Under the pieces are notes generated by a model, which searched no databases, was not told where the DNA came from, and saw only the letters and a program-made list of their open reading frames with translations. Below are positions 25,175 to 34,437 of a DNA stretch of 64,000 nucleotides, one piece after another (within the stretch, counting starts at the first letter, position 1; each line of letters begins with the position of its first letter). Location of the stretch: contig NZ_CP017634.1 of NCBI RefSeq assembly GCF_002777255.1, forward strand, positions 1,004,903-1,068,902, in the 5' to 3' direction. The DNA comes from Candidatus Formimonas warabiya (GTDB taxonomy: Bacteria > Bacillota > Dehalobacteriia > Dehalobacteriales > Dehalobacteriaceae). The position numbers were made by a program, and so were the translations under genes.

Positions 25175-25203
25175 TTGTCATGATTTCCATTTTGTGTTAT
25201 AGT
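25175..25203 (+). promoter_or_regulatory. Promoter of the rimP-nusA-infB operon
   Basis: TTGTCA, 17-nt spacer, TATAGT. First chromosomal promoter after the attachment scars; transcription would begin about 170 nt upstream of rimP. Confidence 0.75.
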
Positions 25204-25237
25204 ATGTTTGGTATTAATCTGAAGAAGCGTGGATCAG

Positions 25238-25260
25238 AGTGGGTTCCGACCCACTTTTTC
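25238..25260 (+). terminator. Leader attenuator of the rimP operon
   Basis: AGTGGGT-TCCG-ACCCACT hairpin followed by TTTT and inside the rimP leader. Firmicutes rimP/nusA operons commonly carry such a leader terminator, proposed to allow NusA-dependent autoregulation. Confidence 0.7.
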
Positions 25261-25383
25261 CTTTAAAAATAGCGTTCATTTTTTCCCGAACAGGAAATGC
25301 ACCAAAAAAGAATATTATCCCAAGTACTGGGGTAAAGATATGGTCTAGAACCAAATTATTCAGCTCTGTCAGGGAGGAATACC

Positions 25384-25851
25384 ATGCTGAAAGAATCCAA
25401 AGTGGAAAACCTGGTAAGAAATATAGTTCTTCCCCTTATTGAACCTGCCGGATATGAATTAGTTGATGTGGAATATCAAAAGGAAGGTAATCATTGGGTA
25501 TTACGGTTGTTTATCGATCACGAAGAAGGTATTGATCTGGATGATTGTCAATGGGTGAGCAATTTGGTGGGGGAAGAATTAGATAAAGCAGACCCGATTC
25601 CCCAGGCTTATTTATTGGAGGTTTCTTCTCCCGGTATTGAGCGGCCCTTAAAAAATGCCAAAGATTTTGACAGATTTAAGGGGAAAAAAGTAGAAATTAA
25701 ACTATTTAGCCCCAAAAACAATCAAAAAGAGTATGTGGGGATCCTTTTGGGAATCGAAAACAGTCAAGTTGCTCTGATGGCGGGCCAGGTAAAAATATTA
25801 TTTAATATGGATGAAATAGCCAAAGCAAAGCTAGTTTTTGATTTTAACTAA
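25384..25851 (+). CDS. rimP: Ribosome maturation factor RimP
   Basis: 155 aa; needed for maturation of the 30S subunit. N-terminal alpha/beta domain (LIEPAGYELVDVEYQKEGNHWVLRLFIDHEEGIDLDDC), conserved YLLEVSSPGIERPLK near residues 75-90, and a C-terminal SH3-like barrel (GKKVEIKLFSP). ATG with GGGAGGAA upstream. First gene of the rimP-nusA-rnpM-ylxQ-infB cluster, the standard Firmicutes order. Confidence 0.96.
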   Translation: MLKESKVENLVRNIVLPLIEPAGYELVDVEYQKEGNHWVLRLFIDHEEGIDLDDCQWVSNLVGEELDKADPIPQAYLLEVSSPGIERPLKNAKDFDRFKGKKVEIKLFSPKNNQKEYVGILLGIENSQVALMAGQVKILFNMDEIAKAKLVFDFN

Positions 25852-25903
25852 GTTAATGGGCTGAAATCCGTATTTTTTTAAAACTAAATAAGGAGGTTCA
25901 ATG

Positions 25904-26950
25904 ATGAATGTCGATTTTATTGAGGCATTAAAGGAGTTGGAGAAAGAAAAAGGTATTGCCCTTGATGTACTGATTGAAGCAATAGAAGCAGCTTTAATCT
26001 CCGCTTATAAAAAAAATTTTGGTTCCTCTCAAAATGTCAGGGTAGAAATCAACCGGGACACTGGTGAAATTCATGTTTATAACCGGCGTACTATCGTCGA
26101 TGAAGTCGAAGATCCCAGACTGGAAATTAGTATTGAGGAAGCCCGAAAATTAAGACCCAGTTATGAAGTCACTGATATTCTGGAAACAGAAGTAACACCC
26201 CGAACATTTGGCAGGATTGCTGCCCAAACTGCAAAACAGGTAGTGGTTCAACGGATTCGGGAAGCCGAAAGAACCATCATTTATGATGAATTTATTAATC
26301 GCGAAGGAGATATTGTGACCGGGATTGTCCAGCGGCACGAAATGAAAAATGTTTTTATCGACCTGGGTAAGACGGAAGCAGTAATCATGCCCACGGAACA
26401 AATTGCCCGGGAACAATACAACCAAGGCGACAGAATAAAAACATATATTGTGGAAGTAAAAAAAACAACCAAAGGGCCTCAAATCCTGGTATCCCGTACC
26501 CATCCGGGCCTATTAAAACGATTATTTGAATTAGAGGTCCCGGAAATTCATGATGGGATTGTGGAAATTAAATCCGTAGCTCGGGAAGCCGGCGCCCGCT
26601 CCAAGATAGCTGTATACAGCAAGCATGAAAATGTTGATCCTGTCGGGGCCTGTGTTGGTCCAAAGGGTATGCGGGTACAGGCTATTGTCAATGAATTGAG
26701 GGGAGAAAAGATCGATATTGTCAAGTGGAGTGCCGACCCGGTCGTTTTTGTGGAAAACTCTTTAAGTCCGGCAAAGGTTTTGTCCGTTCATGTCAATCTT
26801 TCTGAAAAAATTGCCAAAGTTGTTGTTCCTGATTATCAATTGTCTTTGGCCATCGGCAAAGAAGGGCAAAATGCCCGTTTGGCAGCAAAATTAACCGGGT
26901 GGAAGATCGACATTAAGAGTGAATCACAAGCAGAAGAAAATAACGAATAA
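25904..26950 (+). CDS. nusA: Transcription termination/antitermination factor NusA
   Basis: 348 aa. Of two adjacent ATG codons, 25904 has the better spacing from AGGAGG. N-terminal RNA-polymerase-binding domain (MNVDFIEALKELEKEKGI), S1 domain at about 135-200 (DIVTGIVQRHEMKNVFIDLGKTEAV), then two KH domains with VGPKGMRVQAIVNELRGEKIDIVKW and AIGKEGQNARLAAKLTGWKIDI. The short form without acidic repeats is usual in Firmicutes. Binds polymerase and RNA to control pausing and termination. Confidence 0.97.
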   Translation: MNVDFIEALKELEKEKGIALDVLIEAIEAALISAYKKNFGSSQNVRVEINRDTGEIHVYNRRTIVDEVEDPRLEISIEEARKLRPSYEVTDILETEVTPRTFGRIAAQTAKQVVVQRIREAERTIIYDEFINREGDIVTGIVQRHEMKNVFIDLGKTEAVIMPTEQIAREQYNQGDRIKTYIVEVKKTTKGPQILVSRTHPGLLKRLFELEVPEIHDGIVEIKSVAREAGARSKIAVYSKHENVDPVGACVGPKGMRVQAIVNELRGEKIDIVKWSADPVVFVENSLSPAKVLSVHVNLSEKIAKVVVPDYQLSLAIGKEGQNARLAAKLTGWKIDIKSESQAEENNE

Positions 26951-26963
26951 GGAGGAATTTTAG

Positions 26964-27254
26964 TTGATACGGGTAAAAAAAATTCCTCAGCGCATGTGTG
27001 TGGGATGTAAAGAAATGAAAAACAAAAAGTCCCTCATCAGAGTAGTGAAAACTCCGGAAGAAATGGTACTCATTGACGTTACCGGGAAAAAGGCAGGGCG
27101 AGGAGCTTATGTTTGCCCGAATGCAGACTGTCTGCAATTAGCAATAAAATCGAAAGGATTGGAAAAATCCTTAAAGACTAAAATCTCTCCTGATATTTAT
27201 GCTACTTTAAAAGAACAACTACCAAAGGAGCCGTTACCCCTAAATGAGCCATAA
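26964..27254 (+). CDS. rnpM: RnpM (YlxR), RNA-binding protein
   Basis: 96 aa; TTG start 26964 after AAGGAGGAA. RVKKIPQRMCVGCKEMKNKKSLIRVVK and GRGAYVCPNADCLQLA are the YlxR signature. In Bacillus subtilis YlxR (RnpM) binds RNase P RNA and modulates its activity. Overlaps ylxQ by 11 bp. Confidence 0.93.
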   Translation: MIRVKKIPQRMCVGCKEMKNKKSLIRVVKTPEEMVLIDVTGKKAGRGAYVCPNADCLQLAIKSKGLEKSLKTKISPDIYATLKEQLPKEPLPLNEP

Positions 27255-27555
27255 ATTATATGCATTATTGGGATTTGCCCAAAGAGCAGGAAAGATTATT
27301 TCCGGGGAAACTGGTTGTGCATCCGCAATCAAACAGAAAAAAGTTTTTTTAGTAATGGTTTCTGAAGATGCGTCTGAACACACGAAATCAGAGATGAAAT
27401 CCTTGAGTCGTTTTTATGGGGTAGAATGTTTGGTATGGGGATCGAAGTTGCATATCGGTACTAGTATTGGTAAGTCACCACGGGCCACTGTCGGAATATT
27501 AGATAAGCATTTTGCCGATGAAATGCGGAAAATGATTCTTCAGGTGGTTCATTGA
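27244..27555 (+). CDS. ylxQ: YlxQ, L7Ae-family RNA-binding protein
   Basis: 103 aa. [30 protein letters not shown] is the start of the L7Ae/L30e/Gadd45 fold; [18 protein letters not shown] follows. Members bind kink-turn RNA. Non-essential in relatives; role in ribosome or RNase P biology inferred from the nusA-infB context. Its stop is close to or overlapped by the possible early infB start. Confidence 0.92.
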   Translation: MSHKLYALLGFAQRAGKIISGETGCASAIKQKKVFLVMVSEDASEHTKSEMKSLSRFYGVECLVWGSKLHIGTSIGKSPRATVGILDKHFADEMRKMILQVVH

Positions 27556-27578
27556 GTAACAACAATGGGGGTGGTTTC

Positions 27579-30269
27579 ATGGGTAAACTAAGAGTATATG
27601 AATTAGCGAAAGAATTATCGATGGAAAGTCGCGAAGTAATTCGTCGCCTGGGTAAAATGGGATTAGAGCTGAAAAATCATATGAGTACGGTTGATGATAA
27701 ATATGCAGATTCTTTACGGGAAATGGTTAAACCTAATCCCCCAAAAACGGATCACCATGTTCAAAATTTTGAAGTTGGTGCCAAGAAACCCGAGCAACGT
27801 CAAGAAAACAAGTCTTTTCATAAAACAGAATATAGCCAGGAGCGGAACAAGCCAGGCCAGTCGGCGGTGGAGCATAAAAATCCTCAGCGATTTGACAATA
27901 CCAGAGTAAATAATCAAAACAAGCCTGATTATTCCCGGGGCAATAACCAAAACAGGGCTGATAACTTCCGGGGCAATAACCAGAATCGGCCCGATCAGCC
28001 ACGGGTTAACTACCAAAATCGGCCTGACCAGGGGCGACCCAATAATCAGAATCGACCTGATCAGCCACGGGTTAATTACCAAAACCGGCCTGACCAAGGT
28101 CGACCTAATAATCAGAATCGACCTGATCAGGAGCGGGCTAATCACCAGAATCGACCTGATAACTCTCGGGTTAATCACCAAAACAGGCCTGATTATTCTA
28201 GAAACAGAAATAATGAGAATACTGGTGGCCCCGGTTCTAAACCTTTTCCTCCCAAACAAGAAAAGAAGCCGGATAGGGGACCGATCCCTCCGAATCTTAC
28301 CAAGCCTGGCGCTCCCAAGAACGTGCCCAAGCCAAAAGAACCGTTCAAATTTGGGGAAAAAGATTTTGATGAGGACCATGAAGCGAAAGCAAAAAATCCC
28401 CGGTTTACTTCTTACCAACATGGGGATAAAGATGGCTTTCGACCTGGGGGAAAGCGCAAGAACCAAAACAGGAAGAAAGGGTCTTTTGCCCAGAAGATGG
28501 AGCAGCAGCCGGTAACACCCAAAAAAGTGGTGATTGGGGAAACGGTTACAGTGCAAGAATTAGCGAAAAGCATGGGAAAGACCGGTGCAGAGGTGATTCG
28601 CAGACTGATGGAACTAGGCGTATTAGCCACCATCAATCAAGAAATTGATGCGGAAACTGCTGTTGTAATCGGTCAGGAATTTGGTATTCCCGTGGAAATC
28701 CGGCTGGATAAGACCATGGAAATGATGGAGGACCAAGAGGATGAGGATGAGGAATTATTAGTAGAACGTCCTCCTGTGGTCACTGTGATGGGTCATGTGG
28801 ACCATGGAAAAACATCTCTTTTAGACGCCATTCGCAAAGCAAATGTCACTGCTACAGAGGCTGGAGGGATTACCCAGCATATTGGGGCCTATCAAGTAGA
28901 AGTGAATAATAAAAGAATCACCTTTTTGGATACCCCCGGCCATGAAGCATTTACGGCGATGCGGGCCAGAGGGGCCCAAGTTACGGACATCGCCATTATT
29001 GTAGTCGCCGCTGACGACGGGGTGATGCCTCAGACAGTAGAAGCCATTAATCACTCAAAAGCCGCCAAGGTGCCCATCATTGTGGCGATTAACAAAATGG
29101 ATAAGCCTAATGCCAACCCCGACCGGGTCAAACAAGAGCTCACTGAGCACCAGCTTGTCGCAGAAGAATGGGGAGGAGAGACCATTATGGTGCCGGTTTC
29201 TGCAAAAACCCATGAGGGAATTAGTCATTTGTTAGAGATGATCTTGCTTGTGGCAGAAGTGGGCGAGTTGAAAGTAAACCCGGAACGGATCGTCAGAGGA
29301 ACTGTGATCGAGTCGGAGCTTGACAAAGGACGGGGGCCGGTAGCAACTGTTTTGGTGCAAAAAGGCACCTTGAAAATTGGTGATAATATCGTGGCCGGAA
29401 CCGCCTTTGGTAAAGTGCGGGCGATGATTGACGATAAGGGACGCCGGGTCAAGAATGCAGGCCCTTCCACCCCTGTAGAAGTACTGGGCTTTTCGGATGT
29501 CCCTCCGGTGGGTGAGCCCTTTGTCGGGGTACAAGATGAAAAAGACGCCCGTTACATTGCCGGTAAATATCAAATCAAAAAACGGGAAGAAGATTTAAAT
29601 AAAACCGCCCGGGTAAGTTTAGACGATTTGTTTAAACAAATTTCCGAAGGGAACGTGAAAGACCTGAACATTATTATTAAGGCTGATGTTCAGGGATCCA
29701 TTGAAGCCCTGAGTCAATCCTTAACCAATCTTTCTACCAGTGAAGTCCGGGTCAATACCATTCATAGTGGAGTAGGCACCATTTCCGAATCCGATGTGAT
29801 GCTGGCTGCCGCATCAAACGCCATCATTATCGGCTTTAATGTTCGGCCCGATGCCAACACCAGAAAGGCTGCGGAAAACGAAAAGGTTGATATTAAGCTG
29901 TACCGGGTGATTTATGATGCTATCGACGACATTAAAGCCGCCATGGCAGGATTGCTGGAACCTTCTTATAAAGAAGTGGTCATTGGCCACGCGGAAGTAA
30001 GGGCCACTTTTAAGGTTCCTAAAGTAGGTGTAATTGCAGGGAGTTACGTTTCGGAAGGCAAGATTACCCGTCAAGCAGGTGTACGGGTGATTCGAGACGG
30101 TATCGTGATCCATGAAGGCCATATTGATTCTCTGAAAAGGTTTAAGGATGATGCGAAAGAGGTCTTAACCGGTTACGAGTGTGGGATTGGTGTAGAAAAC
30201 TTTAATGACCTAAAAATTGGCGATGTCATTGAAGCATACATTATGGAAGAAGCAAAGCGAGAACTATAA
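27579..30269 (+). CDS. infB: Translation initiation factor IF-2
   Basis: 896 aa. ATG 27579 follows GGGGGTGG and gives the standard [15 protein letters not shown] start; a TTG at 27552 is possible but less likely. Layout: N-terminal IF2_N domain (1-52), a long disordered linker with nine 11-residue Asn/Gln/Arg/Pro repeats (consensus NQNRPDQ-R) at about 108-210, a second IF2_N domain ([24 protein letters not shown]), then the GTPase: G1 [12 protein letters not shown]2 region [12 protein letters not shown]3 DTPGHEAF, G4 NKMD, G5 SAK, and the beta-barrel and C1/C2 domains binding initiator tRNA. Promotes subunit joining at start codons. Confidence 0.97.
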   Translation: MGKLRVYELAKELSMESREVIRRLGKMGLELKNHMSTVDDKYADSLREMVKPNPPKTDHHVQNFEVGAKKPEQRQENKSFHKTEYSQERNKPGQSAVEHKNPQRFDNTRVNNQNKPDYSRGNNQNRADNFRGNNQNRPDQPRVNYQNRPDQGRPNNQNRPDQPRVNYQNRPDQGRPNNQNRPDQERANHQNRPDNSRVNHQNRPDYSRNRNNENTGGPGSKPFPPKQEKKPDRGPIPPNLTKPGAPKNVPKPKEPFKFGEKDFDEDHEAKAKNPRFTSYQHGDKDGFRPGGKRKNQNRKKGSFAQKMEQQPVTPKKVVIGETVTVQELAKSMGKTGAEVIRRLMELGVLATINQEIDAETAVVIGQEFGIPVEIRLDKTMEMMEDQEDEDEELLVERPPVVTVMGHVDHGKTSLLDAIRKANVTATEAGGITQHIGAYQVEVNNKRITFLDTPGHEAFTAMRARGAQVTDIAIIVVAADDGVMPQTVEAINHSKAAKVPIIVAINKMDKPNANPDRVKQELTEHQLVAEEWGGETIMVPVSAKTHEGISHLLEMILLVAEVGELKVNPERIVRGTVIESELDKGRGPVATVLVQKGTLKIGDNIVAGTAFGKVRAMIDDKGRRVKNAGPSTPVEVLGFSDVPPVGEPFVGVQDEKDARYIAGKYQIKKREEDLNKTARVSLDDLFKQISEGNVKDLNIIIKADVQGSIEALSQSLTNLSTSEVRVNTIHSGVGTISESDVMLAAASNAIIIGFNVRPDANTRKAAENEKVDIKLYRVIYDAIDDIKAAMAGLLEPSYKEVVIGHAEVRATFKVPKVGVIAGSYVSEGKITRQAGVRVIRDGIVIHEGHIDSLKRFKDDAKEVLTGYECGIGVENFNDLKIGDVIEAYIMEEAKREL
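27905..28205 (+). repeat. 33-nt tandem repeats in the IF-2 linker
   Basis: About nine in-frame units of 33 nt encoding variants of [11 protein letters not shown] and [11 protein letters not shown]. Adjacent pairs are nearly identical, as expected from slippage duplication; the unit length keeps the frame. Confidence 0.85.
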
Positions 30270-30284
30270 GGGAAGGTTGGGAAG

Positions 30285-30647
30285 ATGGTCCAATATCGTT
30301 CCGGCAGGTTATCTGAAGAGTTTAAAAAAGAAATTTCCGATGTCATTAAAAACCACGTCAAAGATCCCCGGGTGGGTTTTGTCTCCGTCGTTTTTGTGGA
30401 TGTGTCAGGGGATTTACGGCATGCGAAGGTATTTGTCAGTGTGTTGGGGAGTGAAGCAACCGTCAAAGATACCATGGCTGCTTTGAAGAGTGCTTCCGGA
30501 TTTATTCGGCGGGAAATCGCCCACCGCATCCAGCTCAGGTATACCCCCGAAATCACCTTCGTTTATGATGATTCCATTGCCCACGGGGCAAAAATATCCA
30601 AAATTCTAGCCGATGTGATTCCGGAAGAGGAAAAAGATGAACAGTAG
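30285..30647 (+). CDS. rbfA: Ribosome-binding factor A
   Basis: 120 aa, ATG with AAGGTTGGGAAG upstream. KH-like fold: RLSEEFKKEISDVIKNHVKDPRVGFVSVVFVDVSGDLRHAKVFVSV and RREIAHRIQLRYTPEITFVYDDS are the family signature. Assists late 30S assembly at the 5' end of 16S rRNA. Overlaps nrnA by 11 bp. Confidence 0.96.
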   Translation: MVQYRSGRLSEEFKKEISDVIKNHVKDPRVGFVSVVFVDVSGDLRHAKVFVSVLGSEATVKDTMAALKSASGFIRREIAHRIQLRYTPEITFVYDDSIAHGAKISKILADVIPEEEKDEQ

Positions 30648-31611
30648 CCTTCAAGAAATTTGCCAAACAATCTTAAAAAGCAAGCATATCCTGATCACGG
30701 CTCATGTTCTCCCTGATGGGGACAGCATCGGGTCCGTGATCGGTTTAGGTTTGGCTTTAGAATCTTTAGGTAAAAATGTGACCATGGTGATGCAGGACAA
30801 AGTACCGGACATGTATCGGTTCTTAGCGGGCAGCAATAAAATAATCTTTCCCGCGGCCCTCACCGTGCCGTCAGATTTAGCCATCTTTTTAGATTGTACA
30901 GATTTTTCCAGAGTGGGTGATGATTGGTTTCAGCCCTGGATCAGGGAGATTCCGGTAATTAGCATCGATCATCACGTGAGCAACAAGTTTTTCGGAAAAT
31001 ACAATTATGTGGATGTGGAAGCAGCAGCCACAGCAGAAATTATCTACTTTTTGCTAAAAGAAATGCAGCTAAACCTAAGCATCGAAACGGCTACCGCTTT
31101 ATATACAGGGATCGTCATGGATACCGGTTCCTTTCAGTATCAAAATACTACCTCTCGAACCCTGAAAACTGCCGCCTGTCTGCTGGAGCAAGGCATAGAT
31201 CTGTCCCAGATTCGGGAAAAACTTTATGAAAGCAAATCCTGGAAGAATTTACAGTTAGTTGCCGTAGCTATTGAGCGGCTTCAGTTTGTGTCAGAGGGAA
31301 AAATCGCCTGGACCTATCTGGATCAAGAGATCATGAACCAGCTTCAGGCAGAGTCGGAACACTGTGAAGGTGTGGTAAATTATCCCATATCGATGGAAAA
31401 CGTAAAAATCGGCTTATTATTCAGAGAAATGGAAAACGGCACCGTTAAAGTGGGTTTGCGCTGTCGCACAGGATATGATGTGAACAAAATTGCTTCTTTT
31501 TTTGGTGGGGGAGGACATCAGCTAGCTGCCGGGTGCACCCTGGATGGTCCCTTGGAAAGAGCTGTTTCCCGCGTACTTGATCAAACGCGTATGGTTTTGG
31601 GGGAATTTTGA
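30637..31611 (+). CDS. nrnA: Bifunctional oligoribonuclease/pAp phosphatase (DHH family)
   Basis: 324 aa. DHH motifs: VLPDGDSIGSVIGLGLAL, FLDCTDFSRVGD, SIDHHVSN; DHHA1 domain with FFGGGGHQLAAGCTLDG near the C-terminus. Degrades 2-5-mer RNA (nanoRNA) and dephosphorylates pAp. Position between rbfA and truB is standard in Firmicutes. Stop overlaps truB start in TGATG. Confidence 0.95.
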   Translation: MNSSLQEICQTILKSKHILITAHVLPDGDSIGSVIGLGLALESLGKNVTMVMQDKVPDMYRFLAGSNKIIFPAALTVPSDLAIFLDCTDFSRVGDDWFQPWIREIPVISIDHHVSNKFFGKYNYVDVEAAATAEIIYFLLKEMQLNLSIETATALYTGIVMDTGSFQYQNTTSRTLKTAACLLEQGIDLSQIREKLYESKSWKNLQLVAVAIERLQFVSEGKIAWTYLDQEIMNQLQAESEHCEGVVNYPISMENVKIGLLFREMENGTVKVGLRCRTGYDVNKIASFFGGGGHQLAAGCTLDGPLERAVSRVLDQTRMVLGEF

Positions 31612-32516
31612 TGACGGACGGCTTTATCAATCTGCTCAAACCACCCGGGATGACATCTCATGATGCAGTAAGCTTGATGAGAAAAATATTAAACATAAAA
31701 AAAATTGGACATACAGGCACTTTAGACCCGGGAGTGGCCGGTGTTCTGCCTCTTTGTGTCGGTAAAGCAACCAGGTTAGCGGAATATGTCACAAACAGGC
31801 CCAAAAGTTATCGCGCCGAAATCACCTTTGGTTTGAGCACAGACTCTCAAGATGCTTATGGCCATGTGGAAAGAGAATCAGCATGTACAGATTTGCGTTT
31901 TGAGCAATTTTTGGACTTAATCCCCTCCTTTGTGGGGGAAATTAGGCAAATTCCGCCCATGGTTTCCGCTGGCCGGATAGGAGGAACCCGGCTCTATCAA
32001 TTAGCCCGGGAAGGAATTGAAGTAGAACGAAGACCAAAATTAATTTTTATCTATAAAATTGCAGTTTTCCAAAGTCACTGGCACTTGCCCAATCCCAGCG
32101 TAATTTTTGATGTTGTTTGTTCCAAAGGAACCTATATCCGCACCCTATGCCATGATATGGGCGAAAAACTGGGGGTAGGGGCCTATCTGTCTTTCCTGAT
32201 CAGGACCCAATCAGGCCCTTTCAAAATAGAGGATTCCCTAACCATTGAAGAAATAACCCGTTTAGCGGGAAAAAACAACCTGTCTTTTGTTCGCCCCATG
32301 CAGGAAGGAATTTTATTTTTTCCGCCCATCACGGTGAGCGACGATCAAGCAAATGCTGTTCTTCATGGCAACTCCTTTATTTTACCGGGAAGTGAATTTA
32401 GGGAAGATCGATTATACCGGGTAGAAAACCAGGAAAATAGGCTCTTGGCTGTGGGACATGCTATCCATACCACGGAGGGGGTATTTATATTTAAACCGGA
32501 AAAAGTATTTGGATAA
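31611..32516 (+). CDS. truB: tRNA pseudouridine(55) synthase TruB
   Basis: 301 aa from ATG 31611, in a TGATG overlap with nrnA. GFINLLKPPGMTSHDAV and KIGHTGTLDPGVAGVLPLCVGKATR, with the catalytic aspartate in TLDP, plus RIGGTRLYQLAREG and the C-terminal PUA-like part. Makes pseudouridine 55 in the T loop of tRNAs. Confidence 0.96.
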   Translation: MTDGFINLLKPPGMTSHDAVSLMRKILNIKKIGHTGTLDPGVAGVLPLCVGKATRLAEYVTNRPKSYRAEITFGLSTDSQDAYGHVERESACTDLRFEQFLDLIPSFVGEIRQIPPMVSAGRIGGTRLYQLAREGIEVERRPKLIFIYKIAVFQSHWHLPNPSVIFDVVCSKGTYIRTLCHDMGEKLGVGAYLSFLIRTQSGPFKIEDSLTIEEITRLAGKNNLSFVRPMQEGILFFPPITVSDDQANAVLHGNSFILPGSEFREDRLYRVENQENRLLAVGHAIHTTEGVFIFKPEKVFG

Positions 32517-32576
32517 CTCCTTTTTTAGATGATCCTGTTCCATAGATGATTGTTTCTTCAATAAGGGGAGAGTTGC

Positions 32577-33527
32577 GTGATAGTAGTTACCAGACTGCAA
32601 GAATTTCCTTCTGCACCTGGTTTCGTAGCAGTAGCTTTAGGAAACTTCGATGGGGTGCATCAAGGACATCAAACACTCATTAAAAAACTCGTTGACAGAG
32701 CGCACAAGGAAGACGGAATTAGTGTGGTATTTACCTTCCACCCCCATCCGTTAAAAATATTAGCACCGGCGCACAATCTTCTGCTGTTGAATACAACGGA
32801 AGAAAAGGAAAATTTAATTCGAAGATTAGGCGTTGATTTTTTTATCCCTTTTCCATTTACCAAAGAGATCGCTGATATGGTTCCGGGAGAATTTGTCCAG
32901 ACCATTTTGTTGCGCGGCCTGCGGGCAAAAAGTATTTTTGTGGGTTATAACTTTACTTTTGGCAGGAAAGCAGCAGGCAACCCGAACATGCTCCAATCCA
33001 TCTGTTTGGAACAAGGGTGTGAGGTGAATATTATCTCAGAAGTGAAAGAACACCATGTTACCGTAAGCAGCACCAATATTAGAGAATTTTTACTTTGCGG
33101 CAATATCAAAATGGCAAATTTATTGTTAGGATATACCTATAGTTTATTCGGGCCGGTCATTCCCGGTAACCAAGTGGGACGGCAATTAGGATTTCCTACC
33201 GCCAACTTAGATGTTTCTCCAGGCGTAATCATACCTGCGAACGGTGTCTATGCGGTGAAAGTAAAAATTGACGGCGCCTCTTATGATGGTGTGGCGAATA
33301 TTGGAAACCGGCCTACCCTGGGTCATGATCTTCTGCAAAGTGTGGAAATCCACATTTTAGATCAACGGTTAGATCTCTATGGAAAAAGCATGCGGGTATT
33401 CTTCATTGAACGGTTGCGGCCGGAAAAAAAATTTTCCGGACTGCATCAATTGACGTCCCAAATCCAGCATGATGTAGATTTAGCACGAAGCATTCTCCGG
33501 ACGACAAGTTATTCCATGTTATTTTAG
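32577..33527 (+). CDS. ribF: Bifunctional riboflavin kinase / FAD synthetase
   Basis: 316 aa; GTG 32577 after AAGGGGAG. N-terminal nucleotidyltransferase with ALGNFDGVHQGHQTLI (the HxGH motif) and STNIREFLLCGNI; C-terminal flavokinase with GRQLGFPTANLD and GVANIGNRPTLG. Converts riboflavin to FMN and FAD. Last gene of the rimP-ribF run; the usual Clostridia order. Confidence 0.95.
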   Translation: MIVVTRLQEFPSAPGFVAVALGNFDGVHQGHQTLIKKLVDRAHKEDGISVVFTFHPHPLKILAPAHNLLLLNTTEEKENLIRRLGVDFFIPFPFTKEIADMVPGEFVQTILLRGLRAKSIFVGYNFTFGRKAAGNPNMLQSICLEQGCEVNIISEVKEHHVTVSSTNIREFLLCGNIKMANLLLGYTYSLFGPVIPGNQVGRQLGFPTANLDVSPGVIIPANGVYAVKVKIDGASYDGVANIGNRPTLGHDLLQSVEIHILDQRLDLYGKSMRVFFIERLRPEKKFSGLHQLTSQIQHDVDLARSILRTTSYSMLF

Positions 33528-33617
33528 GGGATGGGTGAGAGGTATAATAAAAAGAAGTTTTTCATAAATATTTGGTAATAGTTGTTCGAATAGCAATCTA
33601 TTTAGAAGGTGAATAGT

Positions 33618-33839
33618 TTGCGCGTGATTATTACCAGCCATGCTAAAAAAAGACTTCGAGATCACCGGCAGGGAAGCCTGACCATTGATGATATTATTAC
33701 AGCGGCTCAGCTAATTCCTGGAAGTATTCCTACCGCAACAAGGTTTAGAGGATTTTTTGCGAAATCGGGCCGTATTTTTGATATCGTGGCGAAAGATATC
33801 CCTGGAGGCCGGTTAGTGATCACAATTATTGGGAAGTAG
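33618..33839 (+). CDS. Conserved small protein, unknown
   Basis: 73 aa; TTG 33618 follows AGAAGGTG by 6 nt. MRVIITSHAKKRLRDHRQGSLTIDDIITAAQLIPG...FAKSGRIFDIVAKDIPGGRLVITIIGK. The SHAKKRLRDHR start and short beta C-terminus recall small DUF4258/RelE-like folds, but no toxin partner is next to it. A TATAAT sits just upstream (33543). Function unknown. Confidence 0.6.
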   Translation: MRVIITSHAKKRLRDHRQGSLTIDDIITAAQLIPGSIPTATRFRGFFAKSGRIFDIVAKDIPGGRLVITIIGK

Positions 33840-33840
33840 C

Positions 33841-33869
33841 TTGCTATCGAAAAGAAAATAAAGTATAAT
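33841..33869 (+). promoter_or_regulatory. rpsO promoter
   Basis: TTGCTA, 17-nt spacer, TATAAT. Transcription would start near 33876, about 95 nt upstream of rpsO. Confidence 0.75.
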
Positions 33870-33875
33870 TTGGAT

Positions 33876-33970
33876 GTGCCAAATTGGCTAACCACATGCT
33901 AGGATTTGCGAACACTCCGACGCTTTTCTTGGCTGGCGGTGATCATATTGAAAAAAGGAGGTGAAGTGCT
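33876..33970 (+). promoter_or_regulatory. Candidate S15 autoregulatory leader
   Basis: Leader of about 95 nt holding GATTTGCGAACACTCCGACG and CTTGGCTGGCGGTGATC, which can pair (CCGAC-like and GGCGG/GGCTGG strands) into a structure before the ribosome binding site AAGGAGGTG. Firmicutes rpsO leaders bind S15 for feedback control; assignment is by similarity of layout and motif memory. Confidence 0.5.
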
Positions 33971-34243
33971 GTGACCATGCTTCCAGAAAAGAAACATGAG
34001 ATTATTGAAAAATTTAAGATCCATGACACCGATACCGGTTCTCCTGAGGTGCAAATTGCTATCCTCACGGAACGGATCAACCATCTTAATGATGAACACT
34101 TGAACAAGCATAAAAAAGACCACCATTCCCGCAGAGGCTTGTTAAAAATGGTTGGGCAGCGCAGGGGGTTATTAAACTATCTGAAAAAGAATAATTTTGA
34201 TCGATATCGTCAGATTGTCGAAGCCCTTGGCTTGCGTAAATAA
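33971..34243 (+). CDS. rpsO: Ribosomal protein S15
   Basis: 90 aa. GTG 33971 is 7 nt after AAGGAGGTG, better than the ATG at 33977. [56 protein letters not shown] is the full S15 signature. Binds 16S rRNA helices 20-22 in early 30S assembly. Confidence 0.97.
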   Translation: MTMLPEKKHEIIEKFKIHDTDTGSPEVQIAILTERINHLNDEHLNKHKKDHHSRRGLLKMVGQRRGLLNYLKKNNFDRYRQIVEALGLRK

Positions 34244-34253
34244 CTGTGCACAC

Positions 34254-34287
34254 AACAAAGAGCGGTTTTTCCGCTCTTTGTTTTTTC
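34254..34287 (+). terminator. Terminator after rpsO
   Basis: Perfect 12-bp stem AACAAAGAGCGG / CCGCTCTTTGTT with a TTTTT loop and a trailing TTTT. Confidence 0.9.
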
Positions 34288-34437
34288 AGATCTCATAAAA
34301 CGAAAAGTGAAGCTTTTCTAGATTTTTACTTATAGTATTGCCATAAGAAGGAAATAATATCATACGTGTCGAAGATGTACATAAAAATAAAGAAAAAAGA
34401 AAGAGACTGGCAAAATAGGAGGTTTAATTTAGTTTCT

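Noticed and set aside
27714..28556. 280-codon minus-strand frame opposite infB
   Set aside because: Repetitive shadow of the IF-2 linker repeats (Ile/Leu/Val-rich mirror); the + strand gene is certain.
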